Shown here one piece after another: positions 25,476 to 34,101 of a DNA stretch of 64,000 nucleotides (positions within the stretch are counted from its first letter, which is position 1; each line of letters opens with the position of its first letter). The stretch lies in assembly GCF_037974265.1 (NCBI RefSeq), contig NZ_CP150233.1, positions 4,402,001 to 4,466,000 of the forward strand, given 5' to 3'. The stretch is from Paenibacillus sp. FSL R5-0623. GTDB taxonomy: Bacteria; Bacillota; Bacilli; Paenibacillales; Paenibacillaceae. Under the pieces are notes generated by a model. That model saw only the letters and a program-made list of their open reading frames with translations. It had not been told where the DNA came from and ran no database searches. Made by a program: the position numbers and the translations under genes.

Positions 25476-25952
25476 CTAGTCCCGGGAAACAAAATATTTG
25501 TTGGTCATGTAGTAAGCGTCACCACGCGACGTTTCCACCATTCCTTTTTTGGCATCCAAAAATACAATTTCTTTACACTTTGTACAGTACCATTTTGTGC
25601 GCTTGTATGGGGATTCCGTCACATAAGCCGTGCCACATTTACAATCAATCTTCATTAATAACTCGGTTGATTTATAAGCACTGGACAAGCGTTCCAGGTT
25701 ATCCTGCTGCTGTGTAGGCATAATGGTCTGCTGATAATCCGATAAATGATTTTGAACCTTGAAATCTGCTACCAATCCTGCATTCAATCCAAAAAACTCC
25801 TTGCCAATTTCGGTCACGAAGCGCTTCTCATTTCTGTAGCAATCCAGCCACTCAATAATCTGCTTATTAGACAGTGGAACCGTACCCTTGATACCGCTGT
25901 TTAAGGTGTAGGTCATGATGTATAAAGTATCGTCTTGTCTACCTGAGTACAT
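25476..25952 (-). CDS. zinc-ribbon protein, unknown
   Basis: 158 residues. The first 95 resemble a small helical domain. The C-terminal part has a four-Cys ribbon: CKCG (about 104-107) and CTKC (about 122-125), followed by basic and aromatic residues. It may bind nucleic acid or be a regulatory adaptor; no family recognised. GAAGGAGG lies 6 nt before the ATG. Confidence 0.7.
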   Translation of the reverse strand: MYSGRQDDTLYIMTYTLNSGIKGTVPLSNKQIIEWLDCYRNEKRFVTEIGKEFFGLNAGLVADFKVQNHLSDYQQTIMPTQQQDNLERLSSAYKSTELLMKIDCKCGTAYVTESPYKRTKWYCTKCKEIVFLDAKKGMVETSRGDAYYMTNKYFVSRD

Positions 25953-26041
25953 TAGAATCCTCCTTCGAATACATTTGCTAATGTACTACAAAAACGCGCA
26001 TAAATCAAAAAATTCTTATTTCCTGAGCGCATCTCTTCTTA

Positions 26042-26257
26042 TTAAATGGGAAACATTCCTCGTTCATCCGCCAAAGACTTACAAGAACTGCATACACCTG
26101 AAACATTTCCCTGTGGAGCTGCATAATGCACGACCGATTTAACGTTTTTCTTGCATATGGAACAGTAGTGCCTCCTTTCCTTTTTTGGGATATAGTCCGA
26201 TAGCTTAACCACGTTTTTGTTCGGTCGGAATCGTTGTAAGAAGCCCGGCCATTTCAT
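26042..26257 (-). CDS. small CxxC-CxxC protein, unknown
   Basis: 71 residues with a basic N-terminal half and two CxxC pairs (CSIC, CSSC) separated by about 20 residues, so likely a zinc knuckle. A GAGTGA element precedes the ATG. It lies beside another Cys-rich protein gene, but nothing proves a link. Confidence 0.6.
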   Translation of the reverse strand: MKWPGFLQRFRPNKNVVKLSDYIPKKERRHYCSICKKNVKSVVHYAAPQGNVSGVCSSCKSLADERGMFPI

Positions 26258-26421
26258 CTCGCTTCACTCTTTCTTGTTCGTCTACTTCGTAGTCATTTTT
26301 GTGCTGTGGGCTAAAAATTATCTCGCCTTTTTTTATGTATACGATTCCAAGTTGTGCGTGCCTATCTCATAATCTATTCGACGTTTTGAGCGTTTTTCCT
26401 GTTTTTAATCTCTACACGTAT

Positions 26422-26480
26422 AAAAAAAACCGACAGAACCTGCTCTCCTTAGTTTCGGATGAACAGTATTTTAGTCGGTT
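26422..26480 (-). terminator. intrinsic terminator of the YiiX-like gene
   Basis: ACCGAC/GTCGGT stem with a long structured loop, followed on the minus strand by eight T. It lies just after the stop at 26487. Confidence 0.7.
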
Positions 26481-26486
26481 CCAGCC

Positions 26487-27137
26487 TTATTTATAAAAAG
26501 TTCCCAGAACGTCCAGCTCTGATGAGCGCTCTATTCGAAATGGATAGATATAACCCTGATTCATTCGGGTAAATTTGCGACTCCACAGATCCAGTCCCGA
26601 TGTGAACTGATAGGCCTGATATATAAACTTGGAGCAGTAATTACGCTCAATACTGCGCAGATTGGTCTGCAAACGGTAGAATTTCACCTGCTTGTAATGG
26701 TCATGTACCCACCCGGCTGCTTTCATTCCTGCCTCATTCAATCTGGAGCGGAATACAATGAAGCGATCTCCTTCATAAAACCGCGTGAGATACCACTCTA
26801 ATGAATCAGCAAAAACAGGCCCATAAGGGTGCACATGATACACCTTGCCGTCGAGACCGATAATGCCCATATGCCCGGCATAATATGTCGATTCCGAGCT
26901 TGGCGTGTACACAATATCCCCTGGCTCTAGCTTCATTTCGCCCAACACGTTAATGGGCAAGTCCTGATGAAGCCGTTTGGCTGCTGAACGTTCACGCCGC
27001 CCTTCAACTAACAAGCGATGAAGCGTACCAGCAAGTGCGAGATATATTTCAGACCATTTAATCTTTTTTTTATCAGATCGTTTGAACCAATGCTGGATGA
27101 AGGCGAAACCTCGTTGTGGCTGTGATCCCTTTTTCAT
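26487..27137 (-). CDS. YiiX/NlpC-P60-like permuted cysteine hydrolase
   Basis: 216 residues. The permuted papain-like order is visible: GDIVYTP, then YYAGHMGIIG with the likely catalytic His, then NYCSKFIYQAY with the likely nucleophilic Cys near residue 170. Relatives are called YiiX/YebB or DUF830 and act on amide bonds of unknown substrates, possibly in lipids or cell wall. No signal peptide is seen, so it is probably cytoplasmic. GGAGTG lies 6 nt before the ATG at 27137. Confidence 0.75.
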   Translation of the reverse strand: MKKGSQPQRGFAFIQHWFKRSDKKKIKWSEIYLALAGTLHRLLVEGRRERSAAKRLHQDLPINVLGEMKLEPGDIVYTPSSESTYYAGHMGIIGLDGKVYHVHPYGPVFADSLEWYLTRFYEGDRFIVFRSRLNEAGMKAAGWVHDHYKQVKFYRLQTNLRSIERNYCSKFIYQAYQFTSGLDLWSRKFTRMNQGYIYPFRIERSSELDVLGTFYK

Positions 27138-27170
27138 ACGCTGCACTCCACTCTGATCTAGTTATTGTAT

Positions 27171-27403
27171 CTATATAAGTTGAATTAAAGTTTATTTACA
27201 CTGGCACTACGATGACAGAACAATCTTCCAATCGCTGTTATCCCCAGATTTTTTCGATTCCCTTTTTCTCAAGGGAAAATCCGGTGATAGCGTATGCTTC
27301 CGATGTAGCTTTCTTTCAGAAATCTTTTAGGCGCCCGCTTCGCTTTTTCAGATTTTTTCTGTCCTCTTCGTTATCGTGTAAATTATTATTTCAATTTATA
27401 TAG
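27171..27403. repeat. long intergenic palindrome, copy C
   Basis: About 233 bp with terminal inverted repeats CTATATAA(G/A)TTGAA. Inside, TTTACAC and GACAGAA occur on the left with complements on the right. The core ATCGCTGTTATCCCC (27231-27245) is identical to copy B. No ORF. Confidence 0.8.
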
Positions 27404-27512
27404 TTGTTATTCTTCAGTTTCTCAGGCTTATTATAGACATTTGGTAGTGTATATTCAATTCGGCAACCATTGTATCTGTTGAAATTATGCCTTCTTATTA
27501 CCCATTTTATGC

Positions 27513-27550
27513 AAAAAAAGATGACTTCGGGATTAACCTGAAGTCATCTT
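27513..27550 (-). terminator. intrinsic terminator of ferredoxin-NADP reductase gene
   Basis: AAGATGACTTC/GAAGTCATCTT stem extended by GG/CC, followed on the minus strand by TTTTTTT. Confidence 0.92.
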
Positions 27551-27572
27551 ACTCTTATCCAAATGTAAACAT

Positions 27573-28610
27573 TTATTCTTCTACAACACCAAGAGCTTTA
27601 TTTTTCTCCTTAAAACGACTGTTATGGGAAGAAACATAAGCCACTTTCTCTGCTTCAGGGTCCATGTAAAGCTTCGCACTGTTTACCGCGAGGGCTGCAT
27701 CAGTGAAAGTACCCGCAATCAGGTACAGTTTGCTACCATAATCTACAAAATCACCTGCGGCAAATACGCCAGGAATATTGGTTTGTAATCTCTCTGTGGT
27801 AGTGACATGCCATTCCCCAAGATCAAGTCCCCAATCCCGGATTGGACCAAAATCACTCTTCATGCCATGGTTTACAATGACAGCATCTACTTCAAGCAGT
27901 TCAGTTTCACCTGTGTCCACGTGTGAAATGGTCACCTGTTCAATCACATCACCGCTTAAACTATGCAGTGTCTCTACCGCGTAAGGTGTACGGACATCTA
28001 CAGAGGATTCTCTCATACGCAGTACATTACGCTCCAACCCTCCAAATCGGTCACGACGATGCACAACCGTAACTTGCTCTGCCAGAGCTTCCAGTTCATT
28101 CGCCCAGTCCACAGCAGAGTCGCCTCCACCCGAGATCAGCACGCGTTTACCGCGGAATGGTTCTAGTTCCTGCACGGTATAATGCAGATTGCTAACCTCA
28201 TAGCGGTCTGCACCTTCAAGCTCCAACTTGGCCATTTTATATATACCATATCCGATTGCCATAATGACGGTACGTGTCCAATGTTGCTCACCTGTTGCAG
28301 AAGTTAACAGAATTGTGCCATCAGGTTGACGCTCAAATCCTTCGATCTGTTGTTCAAAAACGAGGGTTGGCTCAAAAGTTCTTGCCTGTTCTTCCAATTG
28401 TTTAATCAGATCTTCACACAGAATTGGCGTCACACCCCCGACATCCCAGATCATCTTCTCTGGATAAAAGAGCATGCGACCTCCCAATCTGTCACGTGCC
28501 TCAATCAACTTGGTCTTCATATCCCGCATGCCGCTATAAAAGGCAGAGTACATGCCCGCAGGGCCACCGCCGATAATGGTTACATCATAAAGTTCCAACT
28601 GCTGATTCAT
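27573..28610 (-). CDS. ferredoxin--NADP+ reductase, thioredoxin-reductase type
   Basis: 345-residue FAD/NADPH enzyme. FAD motif GGGPAG near residue 14, NADPH motif SGGGDSAVDWA, C-terminal GVFAAGDFVDY. There is no CxxC redox pair, which separates it from thioredoxin reductase and places it with YumC/YcgT-type reductases. YcgT is iron-regulated in B. subtilis. Here a Fur box overlaps the promoter and siderophore-related genes lie upstream, so a role in reductive release of iron from siderophores is likely but inferred. Confidence 0.88.
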   Translation of the reverse strand: MNQQLELYDVTIIGGGPAGMYSAFYSGMRDMKTKLIEARDRLGGRMLFYPEKMIWDVGGVTPILCEDLIKQLEEQARTFEPTLVFEQQIEGFERQPDGTILLTSATGEQHWTRTVIMAIGYGIYKMAKLELEGADRYEVSNLHYTVQELEPFRGKRVLISGGGDSAVDWANELEALAEQVTVVHRRDRFGGLERNVLRMRESSVDVRTPYAVETLHSLSGDVIEQVTISHVDTGETELLEVDAVIVNHGMKSDFGPIRDWGLDLGEWHVTTTERLQTNIPGVFAAGDFVDYGSKLYLIAGTFTDAALAVNSAKLYMDPEAEKVAYVSSHNSRFKEKNKALGVVEE

Positions 28611-28654
28611 ATTAAAAATACCTCCGTTAATTCGATCCAGAACATCGAGTATTT

Positions 28655-28697
28655 GATATCGATTCTCATTATCACTTAAATCCTAGTGTAATGGTAA
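28655..28697 (-). promoter_or_regulatory. Fur box and promoter of the reductase gene
   Basis: GATATCGATTCTCATTATC (28655-28673) matches the 19-bp Fur box at 15 positions. It covers a -10 GATAAT (28673-28668) with TTACCA 18 nt upstream (28697-28692). Iron-loaded Fur would block RNA polymerase. Confidence 0.72.
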
Positions 28698-28769
28698 TCT
28701 TATCAAAATACAATGGCTAAAAAACAAACATTTCTTGTACAAAAATTCTACGAACACATCCGCTCTTTA

Positions 28770-29789
28770 CTATTGCGCTCTTGGAGCCGCCAACAGCTTT
28801 TCAACGACAAAATCAAGTTGTTTATTAATTGAATAGATATCCGAATAATAGAAGAAATCGAAATCAATCTCAATCAGACGACCTTCTTTAATCGCAGGAA
28901 TGCTGCTCCATATTGGATTATCTGTCAAGTTATCTGCCCCTTCATACACAGAGCGAAACACATAGTCTCCGATATATTCAGGAAGGACTTCCATGGAAAT
29001 TGTGGAGCCTGCCGCGTCCGAAACCACGTCAATTTTTTTCTGTACGACTTCAGGTGCTTTCATTCCCAAGTACTCATATACCGCCTGAGATCCACGGCCA
29101 AATTGTTTGCTCTCTACAATAACCATACCTTTCAAACCACCCTCCACAATGGAGATTGTTTTGTCCAGTATGCCTGCATCTGCAAGAGTTTTCTTACTCT
29201 CTTCGACTTTGTTGTTGAGATTGGTGATTAACGTCTCGGCTTCCTGTTCTTTGCCAAAGATACTTGCTATATCATGAAGTCTCTCTTCTGTAGTCAATTT
29301 CTCATAAGGAATATATACTGTAGGTGCAATATCTTTTAATAACGTATACGTCTCTTCTGAAGGAACAATGATCAGATCCGGATCCAGATCAATGACAGCT
29401 TCAGGATTCGGTTCAAACCAGGTACCCAATGCGTTTACACCCTTTAGCTCACTCTTGTATGCAGCCCCGTCATATACATCTGAGGTAGCGATTGGCTTAA
29501 CCCCAAGTGCAACGACATCCCCCTGGAGATACAATACAACAACCCGTTTTGGATTAGCTGGAACAACTACGTCACCCTTAACCGTTGAGACCGTGCGTGT
29601 TTCATTGTCTTTGTTCGTCTGGCTTCCTGTATCTGATGATACTGCTGTACTGCTGTTATTGGAACTGGCACCCGTTCCTTCACCAGCTACTGGTGTTGTT
29701 GCTGTACCTGAAGAGCAGGCTGCGAGTAGCATCGTTATGCTCAACAATGCAACCATAATCATACTGGAACTTGTTTTTCTTCTTTTCAT
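28770..29789 (-). other. possible internal-start product: siderophore-binding lipoprotein 1
   Basis: Met319 of the fusion ORF (29789) has GGAGGG exactly 9 nt upstream and begins a standard lipoprotein signal: MKRRK, hydrophobic core, LLAAC. The 339-residue product would be a lipid-anchored binding protein for an Fe-siderophore ABC transporter. No permease gene is in the window. Confidence 0.6.
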
Positions 29790-30743
29790 TGGTGTAGACC
29801 CTCCGTCTATATATTGATAATGATTCTCATAATCAATATATCCCGACTTCCATCTTCGGCCAATGGACGATTCAGAGATTACCAATGGACGATCCTCTGC
29901 TCTCGCTTCTTCTCTTATCTTTCGTTGATACTGAATCGGAGAGATCCCCATATGTTTTTTGAAGATACGACTAAAATAGTACACATCCGAATAACCCACT
30001 TCTGCTGCAATTTCACTCAGCGTTGCATCAGATCGTACAAGCAAATTCCGAGCCTTGGCGATTCGAGTCTGAATTAAATAATCAATGGGACTGTAACCCG
30101 TCTGTCGTTTGAATTGCATGGATAAATGTCGGGAGCTGTAGTTGAATTGTTCAGCAAGGAAATCAAGCGTGACCTGTTCTCTATAATGGTTCTGTATATA
30201 ACGAAGTGTTTGTTTCACCGGGTCAGCAAGCTCTGTTTTGATCTCCTGATCTGCCAACTGAACCATCATTTCATGAATGAACTGGTAAAATAAACCTTTT
30301 GTATGAAGCAGATCCAGACTGCCAGATTGAATCCATGCACCCTCAAGCTCACCAAGGTAACGTAATAACCCCAGCGGACTACTCGGTGCAAATCCATATT
30401 GCAAAGAGAACGGTGCAACTTCCGGCTGTGCCAATAACCACTTTTTACGATGACTAGGAAAGGCAAGGAATGCTCTGTAATAGAGCAGAATATATTCGAA
30501 ATCTTCGTTGGTTTGGATATCCAGTGAAGATCCTTTGGCCCCATGAAGCATGTAGAACCGCTCTGCCTTGTATGTTTGTCCATCCAACTGAAGCACAGCC
30601 GATCCTCGAATTGTATATATAAAACCATTTGCCGGAAGTGTGTAGGAACTCAGTTGTGCCCCTGCCTCCATAACGATTCGGCGTATATCCAGAACCTTAA
30701 CAGCGGCATGATTCCAGCATTTCATCTGTTCATCTAATTGCAT
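28770..30743 (-). CDS. AraC-type regulator fused to siderophore-binding lipoprotein (copy 1)
   Basis: 657 residues in one frame. Residues 1-160 are a cupin-like sensor (FIYTIRGSAVLQLDG). Residues 175-275 hold two AraC helix-turn-helices (LDFLAEQFNYSSRHLSMQFK; LSEIAAEVGYSDVYYFSRIF). After a 40-residue linker comes Met319-KRRK, a hydrophobic stretch and lipobox LLAAC (Cys343), then a Ser/Thr-rich spacer and a FeuA/FhuD-like binding domain (TVKGDVVVPANPKRVVV; PDLIIVPSEE). B. subtilis Btr also fuses AraC and binding domains, but I know of no lipoprotein signal within it. Full-length membrane sensor, cleaved precursor, or two products are all possible. GGAGAG precedes the first ATG. Confidence 0.85.
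   Translation of the reverse strand: MQLDEQMKCWNHAAVKVLDIRRIVMEAGAQLSSYTLPANGFIYTIRGSAVLQLDGQTYKAERFYMLHGAKGSSLDIQTNEDFEYILLYYRAFLAFPSHRKKWLLAQPEVAPFSLQYGFAPSSPLGLLRYLGELEGAWIQSGSLDLLHTKGLFYQFIHEMMVQLADQEIKTELADPVKQTLRYIQNHYREQVTLDFLAEQFNYSSRHLSMQFKRQTGYSPIDYLIQTRIAKARNLLVRSDATLSEIAAEVGYSDVYYFSRIFKKHMGISPIQYQRKIREEARAEDRPLVISESSIGRRWKSGYIDYENHYQYIDGGSTPMKRRKTSSSMIMVALLSITMLLAACSSGTATTPVAGEGTGASSNNSSTAVSSDTGSQTNKDNETRTVSTVKGDVVVPANPKRVVVLYLQGDVVALGVKPIATSDVYDGAAYKSELKGVNALGTWFEPNPEAVIDLDPDLIIVPSEETYTLLKDIAPTVYIPYEKLTTEERLHDIASIFGKEQEAETLITNLNNKVEESKKTLADAGILDKTISIVEGGLKGMVIVESKQFGRGSQAVYEYLGMKAPEVVQKKIDVVSDAAGSTISMEVLPEYIGDYVFRSVYEGADNLTDNPIWSSIPAIKEGRLIEIDFDFFYYSDIYSINKQLDFVVEKLLAAPRAQ
29816..29863 (-). 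promoter_or_regulatory. internal promoter and Fur box in fusion ORF 1
   Basis: Minus strand: TTGGCC (29863-29858), 17-nt spacer, TATATT (29840-29835), then directly the Fur box GATAATGATTCTCATAATC (29816-29834), then GGAGGG (29804-29799) and ATG 29789. All of it is also in-frame coding sequence. Confidence 0.65.
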
Positions 30744-30851
30744 CGACTACTCTCCAATCCCCGTCTCACCCGGAACAAAAGCCTTACAAAGGTCATCATT
30801 CTGCCACACATCCGATAACATATGCGTAGCAGAGGTTCCTAATATACCTTT

Positions 30852-30881
30852 ATTATAAATGATAATAATTTTCATTATCAA
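30852..30881 (-). promoter_or_regulatory. Fur-controlled promoter of fusion ORF 1
   Basis: TTGATA (30881-30876), 18-nt spacer, TATAAT (30857-30852). The Fur box GATAATAATTTTCATTATC (30861-30879, plus-strand reading) fills the spacer and matches consensus at 16 of 19 positions. Confidence 0.8.
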
Positions 30882-30931
30882 CTGAAATTTAGAGTGGAAT
30901 TGTATTTCATCTCATCAATCACTTGTTAGAC

Positions 30932-31936
30932 TTAATTTGGTTCAGAGATCTTCGTAAACCACGCGGCCAATTCCTCCGTCTGATCCAATGTTGCAATCGG
31001 GTCAAAGTACCATGAACGATCCGGGCTCCAAATAAACACTCGATCATTCTTAACCGCATCCAGTGAACTCCAGACCGGTTTGGATTTCAACTCTTCCAGG
31101 GTCAGATTGTCTGCTGTTAGAATAATGTAGTCTCCGGCAAATTCAGGAATCGCTTCCGATGAAACTTCAACCAGTTGATCCTTCATTAAAACCTCTTTTT
31201 TATCTGCAGGAGGATTCAAACCAAGCGCGCTGTAAACTGCCTGACCTCCCCGACCAAAATTATCACCAAAGGCTAACGGCCCTTTATCATTGAACTGCAT
31301 GACCGACACCTCGGCTGCTGGATCAATCGCCTCACCAACGCGCTTCTTGGCATCTGCAATTCTTGCATCATAATCGGCTAACCAAGCCTCAGCTTCTTTT
31401 TCTTTATTCAACACTTCACCAAAATAGGTAATCTCTTCGTGGGTGTTTTTCAATTCACCAAAAGGAACAACCAGGGTTGGTGCTATTTTGCTAAAGGAAT
31501 CAAATAAATCAGGATTACCTGTCACAATTAGATCTGGTTCAAGTTCCAATACCTTTTCGAGAGAGATGGTTTCGTATTCACCAATATTTTGCACGCCCTC
31601 AAGTGATTTGATAAAATAAGGATTCTTAAGATTCAACTCGGGTGTACCCACAGGTTTGATCCCCAAGACAATCAGGCTTCCCAGATACAAGTCAACCACA
31701 ATCCGTTTAGGTTCATCGGGGATTGTAATATCTCCCTTAACTGTTGAAACTGTGCGGGGTTCCGATGATTTGCTTTGATTCTCCGTTGTTACTGTCTTCG
31801 TGGAACTTGACGTATTATTGCTTCCGGACGCATCCCCGCTTGAATTACTGGCAACACCTGTAGAGCAGGCACTTAACAGTAATGTGAGACTTAATAGAAT
31901 ACTAAGCAGCATTCCCGTACTTGTCTGTCTGTTCAT
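30932..31936 (-). other. possible internal-start product: siderophore-binding lipoprotein 2
   Basis: Met320 (ATG at 31936) has GGAGGG at the same 9-nt spacing as in copy 1, and starts MNRQTSTG plus a hydrophobic core and SAC lipobox. The product would be 334 residues. Confidence 0.6.
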
Positions 31937-32893
31937 ATTGTTTGACCCTCCATGCTTATATTGATAATGATTATCACCATCAGTATAAACATACCTTCCA
32001 CTTCCACCTCTGAAAATGTCATTTCGCGCCACACATGATGTCTGATCAGGCCAATATAGGGGTGCTGATTTCTTTTCTTTGAATTGCAGAGGAGAAAGAC
32101 CGGTATGTTTCTTGAACATACGTCCCAAATAATATCCATCAGGATAACCGATTCCTACAGCGATTTCATCCAACGTGGCGTCTGTTTGCAGCAACATCTC
32201 CTTGGCTTTGAACAAACGAAACTGAATCAGATAATCGATGGGACTGGTTCCAGTCGACTGCTTGAACTTTCGTGACAAACTTCTTGGGCTGGTGCCGATC
32301 ATTTCTGCCAAAACATGAAGTGTAAGTGGCTGGGTGTAGGAAGACTCTACAATTTCAATGACTTTGCTGACCTGATCCATGATACTTGGATAACGATTGG
32401 ATACACGAGGAATCTGTGACGATACCTGCTCCACAAATGCATAGAACAAACTCTTGGCCTGAAAGTGCTGAATAGGGTTCTTTTGATCCCACAAAAAGTG
32501 CATCTTTTTCCATTGCTCATATAGAATGGTTGGCATATCGGGGGTAAAGCCATAGTTCATTTGGAACGGATTGATTCGCTCCATTAACCTTCCCAGATCG
32601 TTTCTCCCTCCACTAGGCAGGTTTGCTTTATACATCAAGTAATATAGGCGCAATCCGGATTCGCCTGCTTGAATCACCAACTTACTCCCTTTTCCCCCAT
32701 GGAAAATATAAAAGCGACTCACTTCATATGTTTGATTGTCAATCGTCACTCCAGCATCACCCTGAATGGTGAGTACAAAGGTACTTGTCGGAAATTTGTA
32801 TTTCATCTTTTCATATGACTCTAATTCCATGTAACGGATATCTGATATACTCACCGCAGCATAGTTCCAGAGGATATAATAATCATTCCACAT
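30932..32893 (-). CDS. AraC-type regulator fused to siderophore-binding lipoprotein (copy 2)
   Basis: 653 residues, a diverged paralogue of the 28770-30743 ORF with the same layout. Cupin-like sensor 1-160, AraC helix-turn-helices about 175-272 (LHVLAEMIGTSPRSLSRKFK; LDEIAVGIGYPDGYYLGRMF), linker with DNHYQY, Met320, hydrophobic core, lipobox LLLSAC (Cys343), Ser/Thr-rich spacer, then a binding domain (TVKGDITIPDEPKRIVV; EPDLIVTGNPD). Tandem duplication of the fused gene is the simplest origin. The two binding domains differ enough to bind different siderophores. GGAGATGG precedes the ATG, and a Fur box lies upstream. Confidence 0.85.
   Translation of the reverse strand: MWNDYYILWNYAAVSISDIRYMELESYEKMKYKFPTSTFVLTIQGDAGVTIDNQTYEVSRFYIFHGGKGSKLVIQAGESGLRLYYLMYKANLPSGGRNDLGRLMERINPFQMNYGFTPDMPTILYEQWKKMHFLWDQKNPIQHFQAKSLFYAFVEQVSSQIPRVSNRYPSIMDQVSKVIEIVESSYTQPLTLHVLAEMIGTSPRSLSRKFKQSTGTSPIDYLIQFRLFKAKEMLLQTDATLDEIAVGIGYPDGYYLGRMFKKHTGLSPLQFKEKKSAPLYWPDQTSCVARNDIFRGGSGRYVYTDGDNHYQYKHGGSNNMNRQTSTGMLLSILLSLTLLLSACSTGVASNSSGDASGSNNTSSSTKTVTTENQSKSSEPRTVSTVKGDITIPDEPKRIVVDLYLGSLIVLGIKPVGTPELNLKNPYFIKSLEGVQNIGEYETISLEKVLELEPDLIVTGNPDLFDSFSKIAPTLVVPFGELKNTHEEITYFGEVLNKEKEAEAWLADYDARIADAKKRVGEAIDPAAEVSVMQFNDKGPLAFGDNFGRGGQAVYSALGLNPPADKKEVLMKDQLVEVSSEAIPEFAGDYIILTADNLTLEELKSKPVWSSLDAVKNDRVFIWSPDRSWYFDPIATLDQTEELAAWFTKISEPN
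31946..31987 (-). promoter_or_regulatory. internal Fur box, -10 and ribosome-binding site in fusion ORF 2
   Basis: The perfect 7-1-7 palindrome TGATAATGATTATCA (31962-31976) follows a -10-like TATACT (31987-31982) and precedes GGAGGG (31951-31946). No good -35 was found. The arrangement mirrors copy 1. Confidence 0.62.
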
Positions 32894-32946
32894 TTTGCTA
32901 ACCCATCTCCGTCTACATAAATTGTGTCTGTACTCTACTCACTTAT

Positions 32947-32961
32947 TGATAACCATTATCA
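32947..32961 (-). promoter_or_regulatory. Fur box upstream of fusion ORF 2
   Basis: TGATAACCATTATCA matches the 15-bp Fur box at 13 positions and is flanked by further TTGATA/ATTATC repeats. It lies 54 nt before the start codon. The exact promoter hexamers are unclear. Confidence 0.68.
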
Positions 32962-33097
32962 ATTATTATGATGAAGTACGCAATACAACCGATGTAAATG
33001 ATTCCATTCAGACGAAAAAGAGCTATTCAAATCCTTCTCTTAACATCCGATATATGTAAATAGAACCATGATAAAGAGTAGAAGGAGAACAGAGGAT

Positions 33098-33910
33098 ATG
33101 AATTCAATCTCATCTGCAACCAAAAGCAGTTTCACTCCGGGGAATCAAGTCTCCAGTCGGGATAAAGAAATTCAGGGACTCATGCAGCAGAAGATCCGGC
33201 TCAATGAAGAAATGCAAGGTGTAAAAACCAATGACGAGTTGGATACCAAAACCAAAGCTCAGCGAATTAAATCCCTAACAAGCTCCATATCACAGATCGA
33301 CAGCCAGATTGCCCAAATTAAAGCTGAAGAATTGCAAGAAAAGAACAAATTAAGACAGCCCGAAAAGACTCAACAGCAACAACCCAAACCAACCGACGAG
33401 ACACAAGCCCCTTCACTGGATCACCTGATCAAGCATAGTCAGACTTATGATCAATTGGGTAAGCTGGTCGGTTTGCGTGATCGCATGCAGGGCTCCATCC
33501 AGACCACTGAAGGAGAGACCCGATTCGACCGACTCGTTCTGGAGATTAATCCTCCTACAAATGATCTCGATCCCGGCAAATCAATGATGTTGGAAAACTC
33601 AGAACGCACCGTCTTTCAGGCAAAACGAGAGGTTGTTCAGGACATCAATTCTCAGCTCAGCAAGGTCAATCAAAAGATTGGGGATCTGGTGAAAGAGATC
33701 CATCAGCCCGCACCTAAAGAGGCAGCACAAACTCCTATCTCTGCAACATCTGGAGAAGAAGATCAGGAAGTAAATGAAGGAAAGAAAACGGAAAGTAAGG
33801 AGCACCCATTAGATGGCGGAACCACAGATCAGGAATCCGGAAACGGCCCGCAAACTCCGGCTTCTACATCTCCTGCTGCTTCATATCCATCCGTCGATAT
33901 TCGAATCTGA
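33098..33910 (+). CDS. FlxA-like coiled-coil protein
   Basis: 270 residues. Residues 15-85 are Gln/Lys/Glu-rich heptads (QGLMQQKIRLNEEMQG; SSISQIDSQIAQIK) predicted to form a coiled coil. A middle helical region is followed by a low-complexity Glu/Pro/Thr tail ending SVDIRI. I place it near the FlxA-like family of unknown function; similarity is mainly compositional. AGAAGGAG precedes the chosen ATG (33098), and a strong terminator follows. Confidence 0.68.
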   Translation: MNSISSATKSSFTPGNQVSSRDKEIQGLMQQKIRLNEEMQGVKTNDELDTKTKAQRIKSLTSSISQIDSQIAQIKAEELQEKNKLRQPEKTQQQQPKPTDETQAPSLDHLIKHSQTYDQLGKLVGLRDRMQGSIQTTEGETRFDRLVLEINPPTNDLDPGKSMMLENSERTVFQAKREVVQDINSQLSKVNQKIGDLVKEIHQPAPKEAAQTPISATSGEEDQEVNEGKKTESKEHPLDGGTTDQESGNGPQTPASTSPAASYPSVDIRI

Positions 33911-34006
33911 GTACCCTTTGCTCTAACATACTTATATGTATACATAATGAGGTTGAAGGTTAAAGTGGTTCGTTCGCTAAACAACCTTCGGCTCGCATCA
34001 ATGATA

Positions 34007-34052
34007 AAACCGCTATTACCAGGTGACTAACTCCTGATAAGTAGCGGTTTTT
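34007..34052. terminator. terminator after the FlxA-like gene
   Basis: AACCGCTA/TAGCGGTT stem with inner CAGG/CCTG, A run on the left and TTTTT on the right. It serves the plus-strand gene and perhaps the convergent GGDEF gene. Confidence 0.82.
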
Positions 34053-34101
34053 CTTGCATCTTTAACGTTAGTAGTTGTATCTAGCATAAGTATTTCTTGC
34101 T

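Noticed and set aside
28770..29789. Annotating the lipoproteins as fully separate genes
   Set aside because: No stop codon separates them from the regulator in either copy, so the full frame is kept as the CDS and the internal start is listed as a possibility.
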